A DNA stretch of 64,000 nucleotides, from the NCBI RefSeq assembly GCF_007827695.1, contig NZ_VITA01000002.1:62001-126000 (forward strand), given 5' to 3'. Positions 8,248 through 16,278 of the stretch are shown here, one piece after another. Origin of the DNA: Sinorhizobium medicae. GTDB taxonomy: Bacteria > Pseudomonadota > Alphaproteobacteria > Rhizobiales > Rhizobiaceae. Below the pieces are notes generated by a model that had not been told where the DNA came from, searched no databases, and saw only the letters and a list, made by a program, of their open reading frames with translations. The translations under genes were made by a program, and so were the position numbers. Position 1 is the stretch's first letter, and every line of letters starts with the position of its first letter.

Positions 8248-9132
8248 TCAAAGCCGGAATGCGGGCTCGAAGCGTCCTTTGACCTCGATTCCGAGTTCGA
8301 ATGTCTTCCCGGCATGCGGGTCCGCTGCGTGCTCGGCATCGTTCAAGCCTTGCCGCGCCGAAGTCACCAGTAGTCTTTCAGCTTTCGCACCGACGAACGC
8401 CGGGCAACTCGGCTGGCTTGCCGGCAGGGCGTAGCGGGCAACCTTCTGGCCGTCGGGCTTATAGACCTCGACAGCGCCGGCGCCCCAGCGCGCGTTCCAG
8501 ATCAGCCCATCGGCATCGCAGACGGCGCCATCGATACCGCCCGGATTGGCGGACTCGTCGGAAAGCAGCACCGGGTCGCCGGTTGGAAGCGCCGTCAACG
8601 GATCCAGTTCGACACGCATCAGGTGGTTGACGTCGGTGTCGGTGAAATAGGCGGCGGCTCCGTCCGGTGAGAAGCAGATCCCGTTCGGGATCGTGATATT
8701 GCTGTAGAGTTTCGTGACGCGATTGCGGGCGACGTGGTAGATCGCCCCCGCGTGTTTCTCGGCCTTGCGCCCCATGGTGCCGATCCACAGCGCGCCGCAG
8801 GGATGAACGCGCCCATCATTGGAGCGGTTGCCGGGCTTGTCTTCAAGCCTTGCGAAATGGCTGAGCTTGAAGTCCTTGGTATCGCGGATGAAAAGGCCCT
8901 GATCCGACGCGATCAGCTGCCGCAGGGGGTCGATCACGGCAAGCACGCTGCCGAGGAAGGGAAGAGAGTGGCTCGTCTTCCGCCCGCTGTCGAGATGCAG
9001 CTCGTGCAGCTGCTGGCCGGTTATATTGAACCACCAGGCCGTTCCGGTACCGGGGTCGAATGTGGGGCCCTCGCCGAGCTCGGATTTGGAATTGCAGAGT
9101 GTGTGGCCGGAAAAGGGAACGAGGTCGGTCAC
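8248..9132 (-). CDS. SMP-30/gluconolactonase-family lactonase
   Basis: 294 residues, starting at GTG 9132 behind a GGAGG site and overlapping the dgoA stop by 4 bases (GTGA). It is a six-bladed beta-propeller of the SMP-30/regucalcin family. Metal-ligand motifs are visible: Glu in LGEGPTF near residue 21, RSNDGRV, IPNGICFSPDG and GGIDGAVCDADG. In this operon it should open galactonolactone to galactonate, after galactose dehydrogenase and before the dehydratase. No signal peptide is present, so it is cytoplasmic. The S. meliloti homologue was reported not to be strictly required for galactose use, consistent with spontaneous lactone opening. Confidence 0.88.
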   Translation of the reverse strand: MTDLVPFSGHTLCNSKSELGEGPTFDPGTGTAWWFNITGQQLHELHLDSGRKTSHSLPFLGSVLAVIDPLRQLIASDQGLFIRDTKDFKLSHFARLEDKPGNRSNDGRVHPCGALWIGTMGRKAEKHAGAIYHVARNRVTKLYSNITIPNGICFSPDGAAAYFTDTDVNHLMRVELDPLTALPTGDPVLLSDESANPGGIDGAVCDADGLIWNARWGAGAVEVYKPDGQKVARYALPASQPSCPAFVGAKAERLLVTSARQGLNDAEHAADPHAGKTFELGIEVKGRFEPAFRL

Positions 9133-9767
9133 TGCTGGCCTCCATAAACGGCATCATAGGCTGCCAGGGTCGCAATTGCCCGCTGCCGCACATCCGCGGC
9201 GCTCATCCCGGGCCTGTAGAGGCTGGAGCCCAGCCCGAAGCTGCGGATCCCGATCGCTGCGTAATCGGCGAAGTTGACCTCGGAAACGCCGCCGACAGCA
9301 GCAATCTCGACATCGCCCGGCAGCACGGCCCGGATCGCCGCGATGCCGGAAGGGCCGAGCACGCTCGCCGGAAAAAACTTCAGGCCGCTGGCTCCGGCCG
9401 CTGCCGCTGCCAGCGCCTCCGTTGGCGTGAAGACACCCGGCATCGTTACCATACCCTTCGCTGCGGCAAGCCTGATGACCGCCGGCTCGACATTGGGGCT
9501 TACCATCAGGCGCCCGCCCGCATCTGCGAGAAGGTCCACCTGCGCCGTCGTCAGAACGGTGCCGGCCCCGATCAGGCAGCCGGCCGGGGCCATTTTTACT
9601 GCCGTCTCGATGGAGCGAAAGGGGTCGGGCGAATTCAACGGGATCTCGATAGCCTCGAAGCCTGTTTCGATCAGGGCGCCGACGACGCCTTCCGCCTCTT
9701 CAGGCTTAAGGCCGCGCAGGATCGCGATGAGCGGTCGTTTCATCGGAGGCAGGGGGATTCGTTCCAT
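9129..9767 (-). CDS. dgoA: 2-dehydro-3-deoxy-6-phosphogalactonate aldolase
   Basis: 212 residues from the ATG at 9767, which has a GAAGGAAG site; this start leaves 14 bases to the dgoK stop, whereas the upstream ATG at 9794 would overlap dgoK. It is a KDPG/KDPGal aldolase of the class I type: the catalytic Glu lies in EIPLNSP, and the Schiff-base Lys in GLKFFPAS. It splits 2-keto-3-deoxy-6-phosphogalactonate into pyruvate and glyceraldehyde 3-phosphate, the last step of the De Ley-Doudoroff pathway. It is tightly packed between dgoK and the lactonase gene. Confidence 0.93.
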   Translation of the reverse strand: MERIPLPPMKRPLIAILRGLKPEEAEGVVGALIETGFEAIEIPLNSPDPFRSIETAVKMAPAGCLIGAGTVLTTAQVDLLADAGGRLMVSPNVEPAVIRLAAAKGMVTMPGVFTPTEALAAAAAGASGLKFFPASVLGPSGIAAIRAVLPGDVEIAAVGGVSEVNFADYAAIGIRSFGLGSSLYRPGMSAADVRQRAIATLAAYDAVYGGQQ

Positions 9768-9781
9768 GTTTCTTCCTTCTG

Positions 9782-10702
9782 TCATAGAGGCCAAATCGCC
9801 CGGGCGGCAGCGGATAGACCGCCCCGCACCGCCTCATCGGCGTCGACGACCTGAACATTGAGGCCCTGGCTTTCGAGGGCAGTACGATAAAGCGTGCCGA
9901 GCTTGCCGGCGCCAACGAGGCAGACGTCTTCCGATTGAGGAGACCCCGCGAGTGCGCCAGCGATCTCGAGGCCGATCAGCGTGCCGGAGAGCTGCGCCCT
10001 CGCATCGGCGGCGCCGGTGCCGTGCAGCAGCTGGCCGGCACGAACGGAGAAAAGCAGATTCGTGGCGGTCGCCGGGCTTTCCGTCGCGCGGCTCACGGCA
10101 TCCGCGAAAGCGGCACTCCCGGCCGCGAATGTCTCCGCTTCCGCAACCGCGTGGCTGAGGATCGTGTGGCGCGAGAGAGCATCGAAGAGTTCGCCTGTCA
10201 TGAAGGTGGAGAAGCCTTCCACCTTATCGCCGGCGAGGCGAACCCATTTGCTGTGGGTGCCGGGCATGCAGACGAGCTGCCGGCCGCCGCCGATGAGCGC
10301 AGCGGCGCCGAGAAGCTGGGTCTCCTCGCCGCGCATCACGTCCGGACGCTGTTTGCCGCGTTGGGCCAGGCCCGGGAGGATCCGGATGTCGCGATCGACA
10401 TCGGGAACGGTCATGGCCCGGCCGGCAATGGCCGAGAGTGCTGCCGGGGTTTCAATATACCCGGCCTCCTTCCAGCCCTGCCGGGCGCCCGCCATGCCGC
10501 AGATGATGACGGGCAGATGTGGGAGCGCGGAAACGGCGGCAAGGTGGCTGTCGAGAACGGTATGAAATCCCGTCTTTGCAGCCGTCGTCATGCCCTCGGA
10601 GCTGCGGCGCTCGGCGAGCACGGCGCCGTCCTCTCCGATGATCCACAGGCGGAAGCTCGATGTCCCCCAATCCACTGCGGCATAATAGCCTGCCGTCGTC
10701 AA
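9782..10702 (-). CDS. dgoK: 2-keto-3-deoxygalactonokinase
   Basis: 306 residues when started at TTG 10702. This start overlaps the galD stop (TTGA) and has a GGAGG site about 7 bases upstream, embedded in the last codons of galD; the in-frame ATG at 10858 lies deep inside galD and is unlikely. The protein begins with the phosphate-binding fold YYAAVDWGTSSFRLW and carries GMAGARQGW and MPGTHSKWV, all typical of DgoK. It phosphorylates 2-keto-3-deoxygalactonate with ATP. In S. meliloti, dgoK mutants cannot grow on galactose and were reported to compete better for nodule occupancy. Confidence 0.92.
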   Translation of the reverse strand: MTTAGYYAAVDWGTSSFRLWIIGEDGAVLAERRSSEGMTTAAKTGFHTVLDSHLAAVSALPHLPVIICGMAGARQGWKEAGYIETPAALSAIAGRAMTVPDVDRDIRILPGLAQRGKQRPDVMRGEETQLLGAAALIGGGRQLVCMPGTHSKWVRLAGDKVEGFSTFMTGELFDALSRHTILSHAVAEAETFAAGSAAFADAVSRATESPATATNLLFSVRAGQLLHGTGAADARAQLSGTLIGLEIAGALAGSPQSEDVCLVGAGKLGTLYRTALESQGLNVQVVDADEAVRGGLSAAARAIWPL

Positions 10703-11469
10703 AATACGCCTCCATCGATGATCATGGTCTGTGCGGTCATCGCCGCCGAACAGTCCGAAGCCAGGAACAGGCAGGGTCCGACGAGATCCTCGGCGACCAG
10801 CATGCGCTTGAGGCACTGTCTCTCCTGCATCCGTGCGATTGATTCTTCCGTGAGCCACAGGCGCCGCTGCCTCTCCGTGACGATCATGCCGGGCAGGACC
10901 GCGTTGACGCGGATATTATCCGGTCCGAGCTTCCCCGCGAGCGATTTGGTGAGGCCGACGATCCCGGCTTTGGCGGTAGAATAGGCGGGAATATCAGGCA
11001 TGTTGAGCATGAAGGCGATCGACGAGAAATTGATGATTGATCCTCCGCCCTGTCGCCGCATGTGGGGCGCGATCGCCTGGCACATGAAAAAGAGATGTCG
11101 CAGGTTCACGGAAAGACTTTCGTCCCAGCTTTCCTCCGTCACGGCTTCGAGCGCCTGCCGGTCATCCCGCGCGGCGTTGTTGACGAGAATATCGACAGAG
11201 CCGAGTCCGGCGAGAGCCTCGTCGGCCGCGGCGCGTACCGCATCGACCTGACGAAGGTCTGCCTGGATGAAGTGTGGAGCCTGCCCGGTTTGCGCCGCGA
11301 CTTTTTCGCAGAGCGCTCGGCTGGGCTCCGCTGCGATGTCGACGATGGCGACACGGCAGCCTTGCCGGGCGAACGCCTCCACCAGAGCGGACCCTATGCC
11401 GGAACCGCCGCCGGTGATCAAAACCCCGCGATTGCGCAGGTCAGGAAACTGGCTGCTCGGCAAGGTCAT
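10699..11469 (-). CDS. galD: SDR-family D-galactose 1-dehydrogenase
   Basis: 256 residues, a classical short-chain dehydrogenase: cofactor motif TGGGSGIG near residue 18, NNAA at about 92, the catalytic Ser in INFSSIAF and YSTAK as the Tyr-Lys pair. The cofactor-strand region VAIVDIAAE has an Asp, which favours NAD over NADP. As first gene of the operon it oxidises galactose to galactonolactone. A GGGAGA site precedes the ATG, and the promoter and IclR-type palindrome lie just upstream. The name follows the S. meliloti locus with the same gene order. Confidence 0.88.
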   Translation of the reverse strand: MTLPSSQFPDLRNRGVLITGGGSGIGSALVEAFARQGCRVAIVDIAAEPSRALCEKVAAQTGQAPHFIQADLRQVDAVRAAADEALAGLGSVDILVNNAARDDRQALEAVTEESWDESLSVNLRHLFFMCQAIAPHMRRQGGGSIINFSSIAFMLNMPDIPAYSTAKAGIVGLTKSLAGKLGPDNIRVNAVLPGMIVTERQRRLWLTEESIARMQERQCLKRMLVAEDLVGPCLFLASDCSAAMTAQTMIIDGGVF

Positions 11470-11505
11470 GGCTTCTCCCGTTACTGCTGCCGTCAGGCAG
11501 GCTTG

Positions 11506-11520
11506 TTCCAGTATATGGAA
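11506..11520. promoter_or_regulatory. Palindromic operator, probable IclR-family binding site
   Basis: TTCCA-gtata-TGGAA is a perfect palindrome in the 120-base space between galD and the divergent IclR gene. A second TGGAA half-site lies at 11536-11540, next to the predicted galD -10 box. The palindrome falls about 13-27 bases into the predicted galD transcript, a position suited to repression. IclR-family dimers often bind short inverted repeats of this size. Confidence 0.6.
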
Positions 11521-11539
11521 CTATGTTTTACTATCTGGA

Positions 11540-11569
11540 ATTATCGCGCCGATGCTTCTATCCTGTCAA
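11540..11569 (-). promoter_or_regulatory. Sigma-70-type promoter of the galactose operon
   Basis: On the minus strand, TTGACA (11564-11569) and GATAAT (11540-11545) are 18 bases apart, close to consensus. The half operator TGGAA touches the -10 box. Transcription would start near 11533, giving a leader of about 64 bases to galD. Confidence 0.6.
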
Positions 11570-11589
11570 GGTAGCGCAGCCGAGAGCGG

Positions 11590-12450
11590 ATGAGAATGAA
11601 GCGGACCAAAGAAGGCAGCATGGGCCGGGATACCGAAGGCACCGGCACGCTTGGCAAGGCAATGGCCGTGCTGGAGGTCGTGGCCATGGCCGAACGCCCT
11701 CAGCGTTTCACGGATATATTAATGGCGCTCCGCCAGCCCCGGGGCACCCTGCACAGGCTACTGGGCCATCTCGTCGAAGAGGGCTTGCTGGTGCAGCGTC
11801 CCGATTTGTCCTACGAGCCGGGGCTTCGCCTGTTGAAATTCGCTTATCGCTCGTGGTCCGGCAATCGTTTCCGCGAGATTGCCGCCCCTTACCTCCTCAA
11901 GCTGCACCAACTGACCGGCGAGACCGTGCATCTGGGCGTGCTGCGGGAAACGGAGATCATCTATGTCGACAAGGTGGAGAGCCAGCAGACCGTGCGCATG
12001 AGCTCGCAGATCGGCAAGGCGTCGCCGGCCTATTGTACCGGTATAGGCAAGGCCGCTCTGTCCGTGCTGCCTTCAAGTGAATTGCAGCGGATTTCGGCGC
12101 GAATGGAGTTCCGTCCGTTCACGCCGAAGACGCATCGCTCGGCCGAAACGCTCTATGCCGAGATCGCGGAAATTCGGCATGACGGCCATGCATTCGACCG
12201 AGAGGAGCACGAGGCGGAAATCTGCTGCGTGGCCGCCCCGATAAGCGTTCCCGACCACGATCTGATCGGGGGGATCTCGGTGACCGGCCCTTCCTATCGC
12301 GTCAGCTTGGCGCAGCTGACCGCCTGGGCGCAGGATGTGCGAAAGGCTGCGGCGGATATCGAGGAGGAGCTGCGGATAAGATCAGGGCCTGGGCGGGAGA
12401 CCGGCGGTGAAACGCCACGCGTCAGGTCAGACGCGCAAAGGCCGCGTTGA
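11590..12450 (+). CDS. IclR-family regulator of the galactose operon
   Basis: 286 residues from the ATG at 11590; an ATG at 11620 behind a GAAGG site is an equally good start. An N-terminal winged HTH (ILMALRQPRGTLHRLLGHLVEEGLL) is followed by the IclR effector-binding domain, with ETVHLGVL, IIYVDKVES and the PAYCTGIGKA stretch typical of the family. It is divergent from galD across a gap that contains a palindrome, and so is probably the local repressor. Published S. meliloti data show the locus is constitutively induced in a dgoK mutant, which suggests that an early pathway intermediate is the inducer. Confidence 0.9.
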   Translation: MRMKRTKEGSMGRDTEGTGTLGKAMAVLEVVAMAERPQRFTDILMALRQPRGTLHRLLGHLVEEGLLVQRPDLSYEPGLRLLKFAYRSWSGNRFREIAAPYLLKLHQLTGETVHLGVLRETEIIYVDKVESQQTVRMSSQIGKASPAYCTGIGKAALSVLPSSELQRISARMEFRPFTPKTHRSAETLYAEIAEIRHDGHAFDREEHEAEICCVAAPISVPDHDLIGGISVTGPSYRVSLAQLTAWAQDVRKAAADIEEELRIRSGPGRETGGETPRVRSDAQRPR

Positions 12451-12709
12451 CGCTTCAAGAATGGCCGCGTGTTTGATTCCGCGTGAACACCATGTAGACA
12501 GCAGAGGCCTAAAGACGTGGAGCAGAATCGCTTTACGGTAAATTAGAAGTTTCGACTGGACGAAAAGGCTCAAGATAAGTAGCTTCTTACCGGGTCTGCT
12601 GCCACGGCTGGTTGTGCTGGGCTTGATTCTGGTGGAAGCCGTGGCGAGGGTGTGAAAGCGTGAGCGGTCATGCTCCAGCCGGAGCACGGATGTGGGAGGC
12701 GGGCGTAAG

Positions 12710-13450
12710 ATGATCGATTTCAGCGTGGATGTATCCTCATTGGTCCTCCCCGATGGTCACGTTATCAGCGGGTCGATCGAGAATGAGGATGATGTCAGGG
12801 GCGCTCTCGGCCGGGTTTCTGAAGGCTTCGGGTTTCGCGGCTTCATGGTACTCGCAATCCCCGATTCCGGGTCCCACAGTCTTACAGCGCAGGCGCTGAT
12901 GACGACTTGGCCCATGGATTTTCTCAGGCGCTATGACAGTGCCCGCCTGATCGACGGCAGTCCGGTAATCCAGCGGCTGCGGCGCAGCACCATTCCCTTT
13001 ACATACGATGCGCATCAACTGGCGCGCGGGCGTGTGGACGGAAAAGGCGAAGCTGCCATATGCGTTTTCGAACAGGCGAACATGCCACGTGGGGTCTATC
13101 TGCCCGTCCATGATGCCGCCGGTCACCGCGCCGCGGTTGCCTTCGGCGGTGACAGGTCCGCCGTTTCCGGCGATGAGTTGCAGGAATTGAACCTTTGGGC
13201 AGGCCTCTTGTACAGTCGGCTGAGCGAAGTCAGAACGCGCGACCGGCGAGGTCCGGGCAGCCTTTCCAGGCGCGAGATCGAGTGTTTGCGTTGGGCCGCG
13301 GCGGGCAAAACGACCGTGGAGATGGCGCGCATCATGGCGCTGTCGGAATACACGGTGAATCACTATCTCAACCGCGCGACGCGCAAGCTGGATTCGGTCA
13401 ATCGGGTCCAAACGGTCGCTAAGGCAATACGCGCGGGATTGATCAATTGA
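12710..13450 (+). CDS. LuxR-family solo regulator, first of a tandem pair
   Basis: 246 residues from the ATG at 12710, with a GGGAGG site upstream. The C-terminal LuxR HTH is clear: LSRREIECLRWAAAGKTTVEMARIMALSEYTVNHYL. The N-terminal domain aligns with autoinducer-binding domains (RGFMVLAI, WPMDFLRRYDSARLIDGSPV, LPVHDAAGHRAAVAF), but the Asp-Pro pair reads as Asp-Gly-Ser-Pro and the usual pocket Trp after PF is Tyr (PFTY). No luxI gene is nearby, so it is a solo that may sense something other than a standard acyl-homoserine lactone. It shares clear wording with the next gene, suggesting duplication. Confidence 0.87.
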   Translation: MIDFSVDVSSLVLPDGHVISGSIENEDDVRGALGRVSEGFGFRGFMVLAIPDSGSHSLTAQALMTTWPMDFLRRYDSARLIDGSPVIQRLRRSTIPFTYDAHQLARGRVDGKGEAAICVFEQANMPRGVYLPVHDAAGHRAAVAFGGDRSAVSGDELQELNLWAGLLYSRLSEVRTRDRRGPGSLSRREIECLRWAAAGKTTVEMARIMALSEYTVNHYLNRATRKLDSVNRVQTVAKAIRAGLIN

Positions 13451-13590
13451 TCGGTGCCAACCGTGGCTGAATAGGCTTTTTGCCCTTGGCGCTAAGGCAC
13501 GCACAGGAAGTAGGGCACGCGAAACCAAATGCGGCCATTTCCGGGGCGGTCGGTTAAAAGCGGGGCCGGCTTCATCGACAACCGCGCGAA

Positions 13591-14451
13591 ATGCACAGGT
13601 TTTGTGCTCCAGACTTGATGAACGTCAATCATCTGTTGGCATTGCTCGACCGCTCGGGCTATTTGATAGCCGACGACTGCGATGGAACCGCGCGAATGCC
13701 AGATATGATCACGATGGCGATGACTGATATCGATCTGCCCCGGGGCGGCGATTTCGCGTCTGAGATAGCAAGGCTCGAAACGCAGTTCGACATCATCCGC
13801 TACATGCGGCGGATTACGCAGATCTTCGGCTTCAAGACTTTTCTCATCTGTTCAATTCCGGCAGTCGAGGTGGAGCGCCTCTCAGCCACCACGGTCATAT
13901 CGAACATGCCCGCGGAGCTTCTCAACAAATATGACAGTCTTTCTATGCTGCGCTTCAGCACCGGGGTGCGCCGCTTGCGCGAGACCACGACGCCGTTTCA
14001 GATCCTGCTCGAGGACTGGGAGAAGGAGGGAGGCAAGCCGGACGCTGCCGCCGATTATTTTGCCATGCTGCGCGAAAATGGCCTGCTCCAGGCCAACTAC
14101 TTCCCGGTCCACGATGCCGAAGGCGGTCGGGGCGCGGTCATCCTCATGGGCCCGGAGGCGGGATTGCCGATGACGGCGGCTATGGAACTGCAGATGATCG
14201 CCATCCACGTCTATAACCGCCTCGCAGAGATAGGCTCGGTCTGGAAGAACACCAACACCGTTCTTTCCGAGCGGGAAATCCAGTGCCTGAACTGGACGGC
14301 CGCCGGAAAGACCAGCTCCGAAATCGCCGGTATCCTTGGCCTGTCCGAGCACACGGTCAATCATTACCTCAACCATGTCACCAAGAAGCTCGACGCGGTG
14401 AACCGCACACAGGCGGTCGTGAAGGCGATGAAAAAGGGCTACATAAGCTAG
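13591..14451 (+). CDS. LuxR-family solo regulator, second of a tandem pair
   Basis: 286 residues from the ATG at 13591; the ATG at 13618 is an alternative, and neither has a clear ribosome binding site. The C-terminal HTH (LSEREIQCLNWTAAGKTSSEIAGILGLSEHTVNHYLNHVTKKLDAVNR) is close to that of the preceding gene. The N-terminal domain is of the autoinducer-binding type, again with an altered pocket: NKYDSLSMLRFSTGV replaces the usual Tyr..Asp-Pro segment, and PFQI lacks the Trp. It has about 30 extra N-terminal residues. A 140-base gap separates the pair. Confidence 0.87.
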   Translation: MHRFCAPDLMNVNHLLALLDRSGYLIADDCDGTARMPDMITMAMTDIDLPRGGDFASEIARLETQFDIIRYMRRITQIFGFKTFLICSIPAVEVERLSATTVISNMPAELLNKYDSLSMLRFSTGVRRLRETTTPFQILLEDWEKEGGKPDAAADYFAMLRENGLLQANYFPVHDAEGGRGAVILMGPEAGLPMTAAMELQMIAIHVYNRLAEIGSVWKNTNTVLSEREIQCLNWTAAGKTSSEIAGILGLSEHTVNHYLNHVTKKLDAVNRTQAVVKAMKKGYIS

Positions 14452-14855
14452 TTCCGGCAAACCGCTGACTGCTGCCACTTCTGACGGATGGGCTCAAAGA
14501 AAATAGCGGCGTGCTCAGAAAATGAGCAGTGCGGATCTTGGCGGCTTTTTCGCCGGTAAGGCCAACCCCTTGTAAAGATGCAGAAATTGGCGGCCTCCGC
14601 AACTGGCATGTATTCTGCATGTCTGGTCTCGTGTCCAGAGGGGACCAAAATAAGACAGCGCCCAAGAAGGTCGCGAAAGGGCCGCCGCCGTTTGCCTGTG
14701 ATCCCGGATGTACGGACACGGCGAACGGCTGGCGGCCTTCATTTTATCATCTGCCGCATTGGCGAAGCGCGCGAGCTAAACTATCTAGAGCGGGATGAGG
14801 CGCGACTACAGCGGTCAAAAAAACTTCCGCGCCGCCAAGAGAGCGAGAGGCCGAC
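14452..14855. other. Intergenic region without a gene
   Basis: This 404-base gap shows no supported ORF. It contains a small perfect hairpin TGCTCA-gaaaa-TGAGCA (14512-14528), possibly the end of the LuxR transcript, and the repeat word CTAGAGCGGGATGA (14785-14798), identical to one at 42047-42060. Confidence 0.6.
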
Positions 14856-16010
14856 ATGCCGGACGTCACCCGGGAAATGGTTTTGAACAAGCTGCGGAAT
14901 GTCCGCGGCCCGGACATGGAAGGCAATATCGTCGATCTCGGCCTGGTGTCCGACGTGTTCATTTCTGACGGCAAGGCCTATTTCTCAATCACGGTACCGG
15001 CGGCCCGGGCGAAGGAGCTCGAACCCATGCGAGCGGCCGCCGAACGGGTCGTGCGCGAGATTCCCGGCGTGAAAGCAGCCATGGTGGCATTGACTGCCGA
15101 CCGAAAGGCCGCGCCTCAGAAAACGCCGGCGGAACGGCACCCGGAGGCCCCCACCGGTCACGCGCCGGCGCAGCGGGCGGGTGGTGGCGCAGCTCCAAAG
15201 GCGGACATCCCCGGTGTCGGCGCCATTATCGCCGTCGCCTCCGGCAAAGGCGGCGTCGGCAAGTCCACCACCTCAGTCAATCTGGCGCTGGCGCTTCAGG
15301 CAAACGGGCTGAAAGTCGGCCTCCTCGATGCCGACATCTATGGGCCATCCATGCCGAGGCTTTTGAAGATTTCCGGCCGCCCGCAACAGATCGAGGGTCG
15401 GTTGATCCGTCCGATGGAGAACTACGGCCTGAAAGTCATGTCTATGGGCTTCCTTGTCGACGAAGAGGTCGCGATGATCTGGCGCGGCCCGATGATCCAG
15501 TCGGCGCTCCTGCAGATGCTGCGCGAAGTGGCCTGGGGCGATCTCGACGTGCTCGTCGTCGACATGCCGCCGGGCACCGGTGACGCACAGCTGACGATGG
15601 CTCAGCAGGTGCCGCTCGCGGGCGCCGTCATCGTGTCGACGCCACAAGATCTCGCGCTTGTTGATGCCCGCAAAGGTCTCGCCATGTTCCGCAAGGTAGA
15701 GGTCCCGGTTCTCGGCATCGTCGAAAACATGAGCTATTTCGTGGCGCCGGATACGGGCAGGCGCTACGACATCTTCGGTCATGGCGGCGCGCGCAAGGAG
15801 GCGGAGCGCATAGGCGTGCCGTTTCTCGGTGAGGTGCCCTTGACCATGGCCATCCGCGAGACGTCCGACGCCGGGACCCCTCTCGTTGCGTCCGAACCCG
15901 ATGGCGAGGTCGCACGCCTCTACCGCGAAATCGCGGCGCGTGTCTGGGACGAGGTAATCGCTGCCCGACAGGACAAGAGCCGGGCGATGCCGAGAATCGT
16001 TTTCGAATAG
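14856..16010 (+). CDS. mrp: Mrp/ApbC-family iron-sulfur carrier ATPase
   Basis: 384 residues. An N-terminal MIP18-like domain (about 1-85) is followed by an Ala/Pro-rich linker (88-120) and a P-loop NTPase with the deviant Walker A SGKGGVGKST, DADIYGPSMPRLL and DMPPGTGDAQLT. Proteins of this family bind and deliver Fe-S clusters to apoproteins. The CxxC pair that many Mrp/ApbC proteins carry after the ENMSY motif is absent here: the sequence continues FVAPDTGRRYDIFGHGG, with no Cys. Cluster binding, if any, must differ. Confidence 0.9.
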   Translation: MPDVTREMVLNKLRNVRGPDMEGNIVDLGLVSDVFISDGKAYFSITVPAARAKELEPMRAAAERVVREIPGVKAAMVALTADRKAAPQKTPAERHPEAPTGHAPAQRAGGGAAPKADIPGVGAIIAVASGKGGVGKSTTSVNLALALQANGLKVGLLDADIYGPSMPRLLKISGRPQQIEGRLIRPMENYGLKVMSMGFLVDEEVAMIWRGPMIQSALLQMLREVAWGDLDVLVVDMPPGTGDAQLTMAQQVPLAGAVIVSTPQDLALVDARKGLAMFRKVEVPVLGIVENMSYFVAPDTGRRYDIFGHGGARKEAERIGVPFLGEVPLTMAIRETSDAGTPLVASEPDGEVARLYREIAARVWDEVIAARQDKSRAMPRIVFE

Positions 16011-16033
16011 CGCTTCTTTGCAGCCGGGAGTGG

Positions 16034-16116
16034 AAACCCCGCATGCCATGAGGCCCATTGCTTTTATGCGAGCATTGCGCCATATCCCTTGGCTCGCATG
16101 GCAAGCATAGCGAGCC
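16034..16116 (+). other. Leader-like region with alternative hairpins
   Basis: In the gap between mrp and the CorA-like gene, the segment GGCTCGCATGGCA (16091-16103) can pair upstream (ATGCGAGC at 16066-16073, or TGCCATG at 16034-16040) or downstream (GCGAGCC at 16110-16116). The pairings exclude each other. The arms are perfect complements; a regulatory role is only inferred. Confidence 0.35.
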
Positions 16117-16278
16117 ACTGCCATCGCGCGAGGCATTGGTCCTCCGATTGCGGCAGCAGCGTCGAAAACGGTCGGAAGCTTCTCATCGGATGAATGTCCA
16201 TTGTGGAAATGGTGCGGCGGCTGATCCTGCGGGTTCTCCCCGGTTTATTAGCGCCGGTTGCATGAAAAAGGCGGCCAC

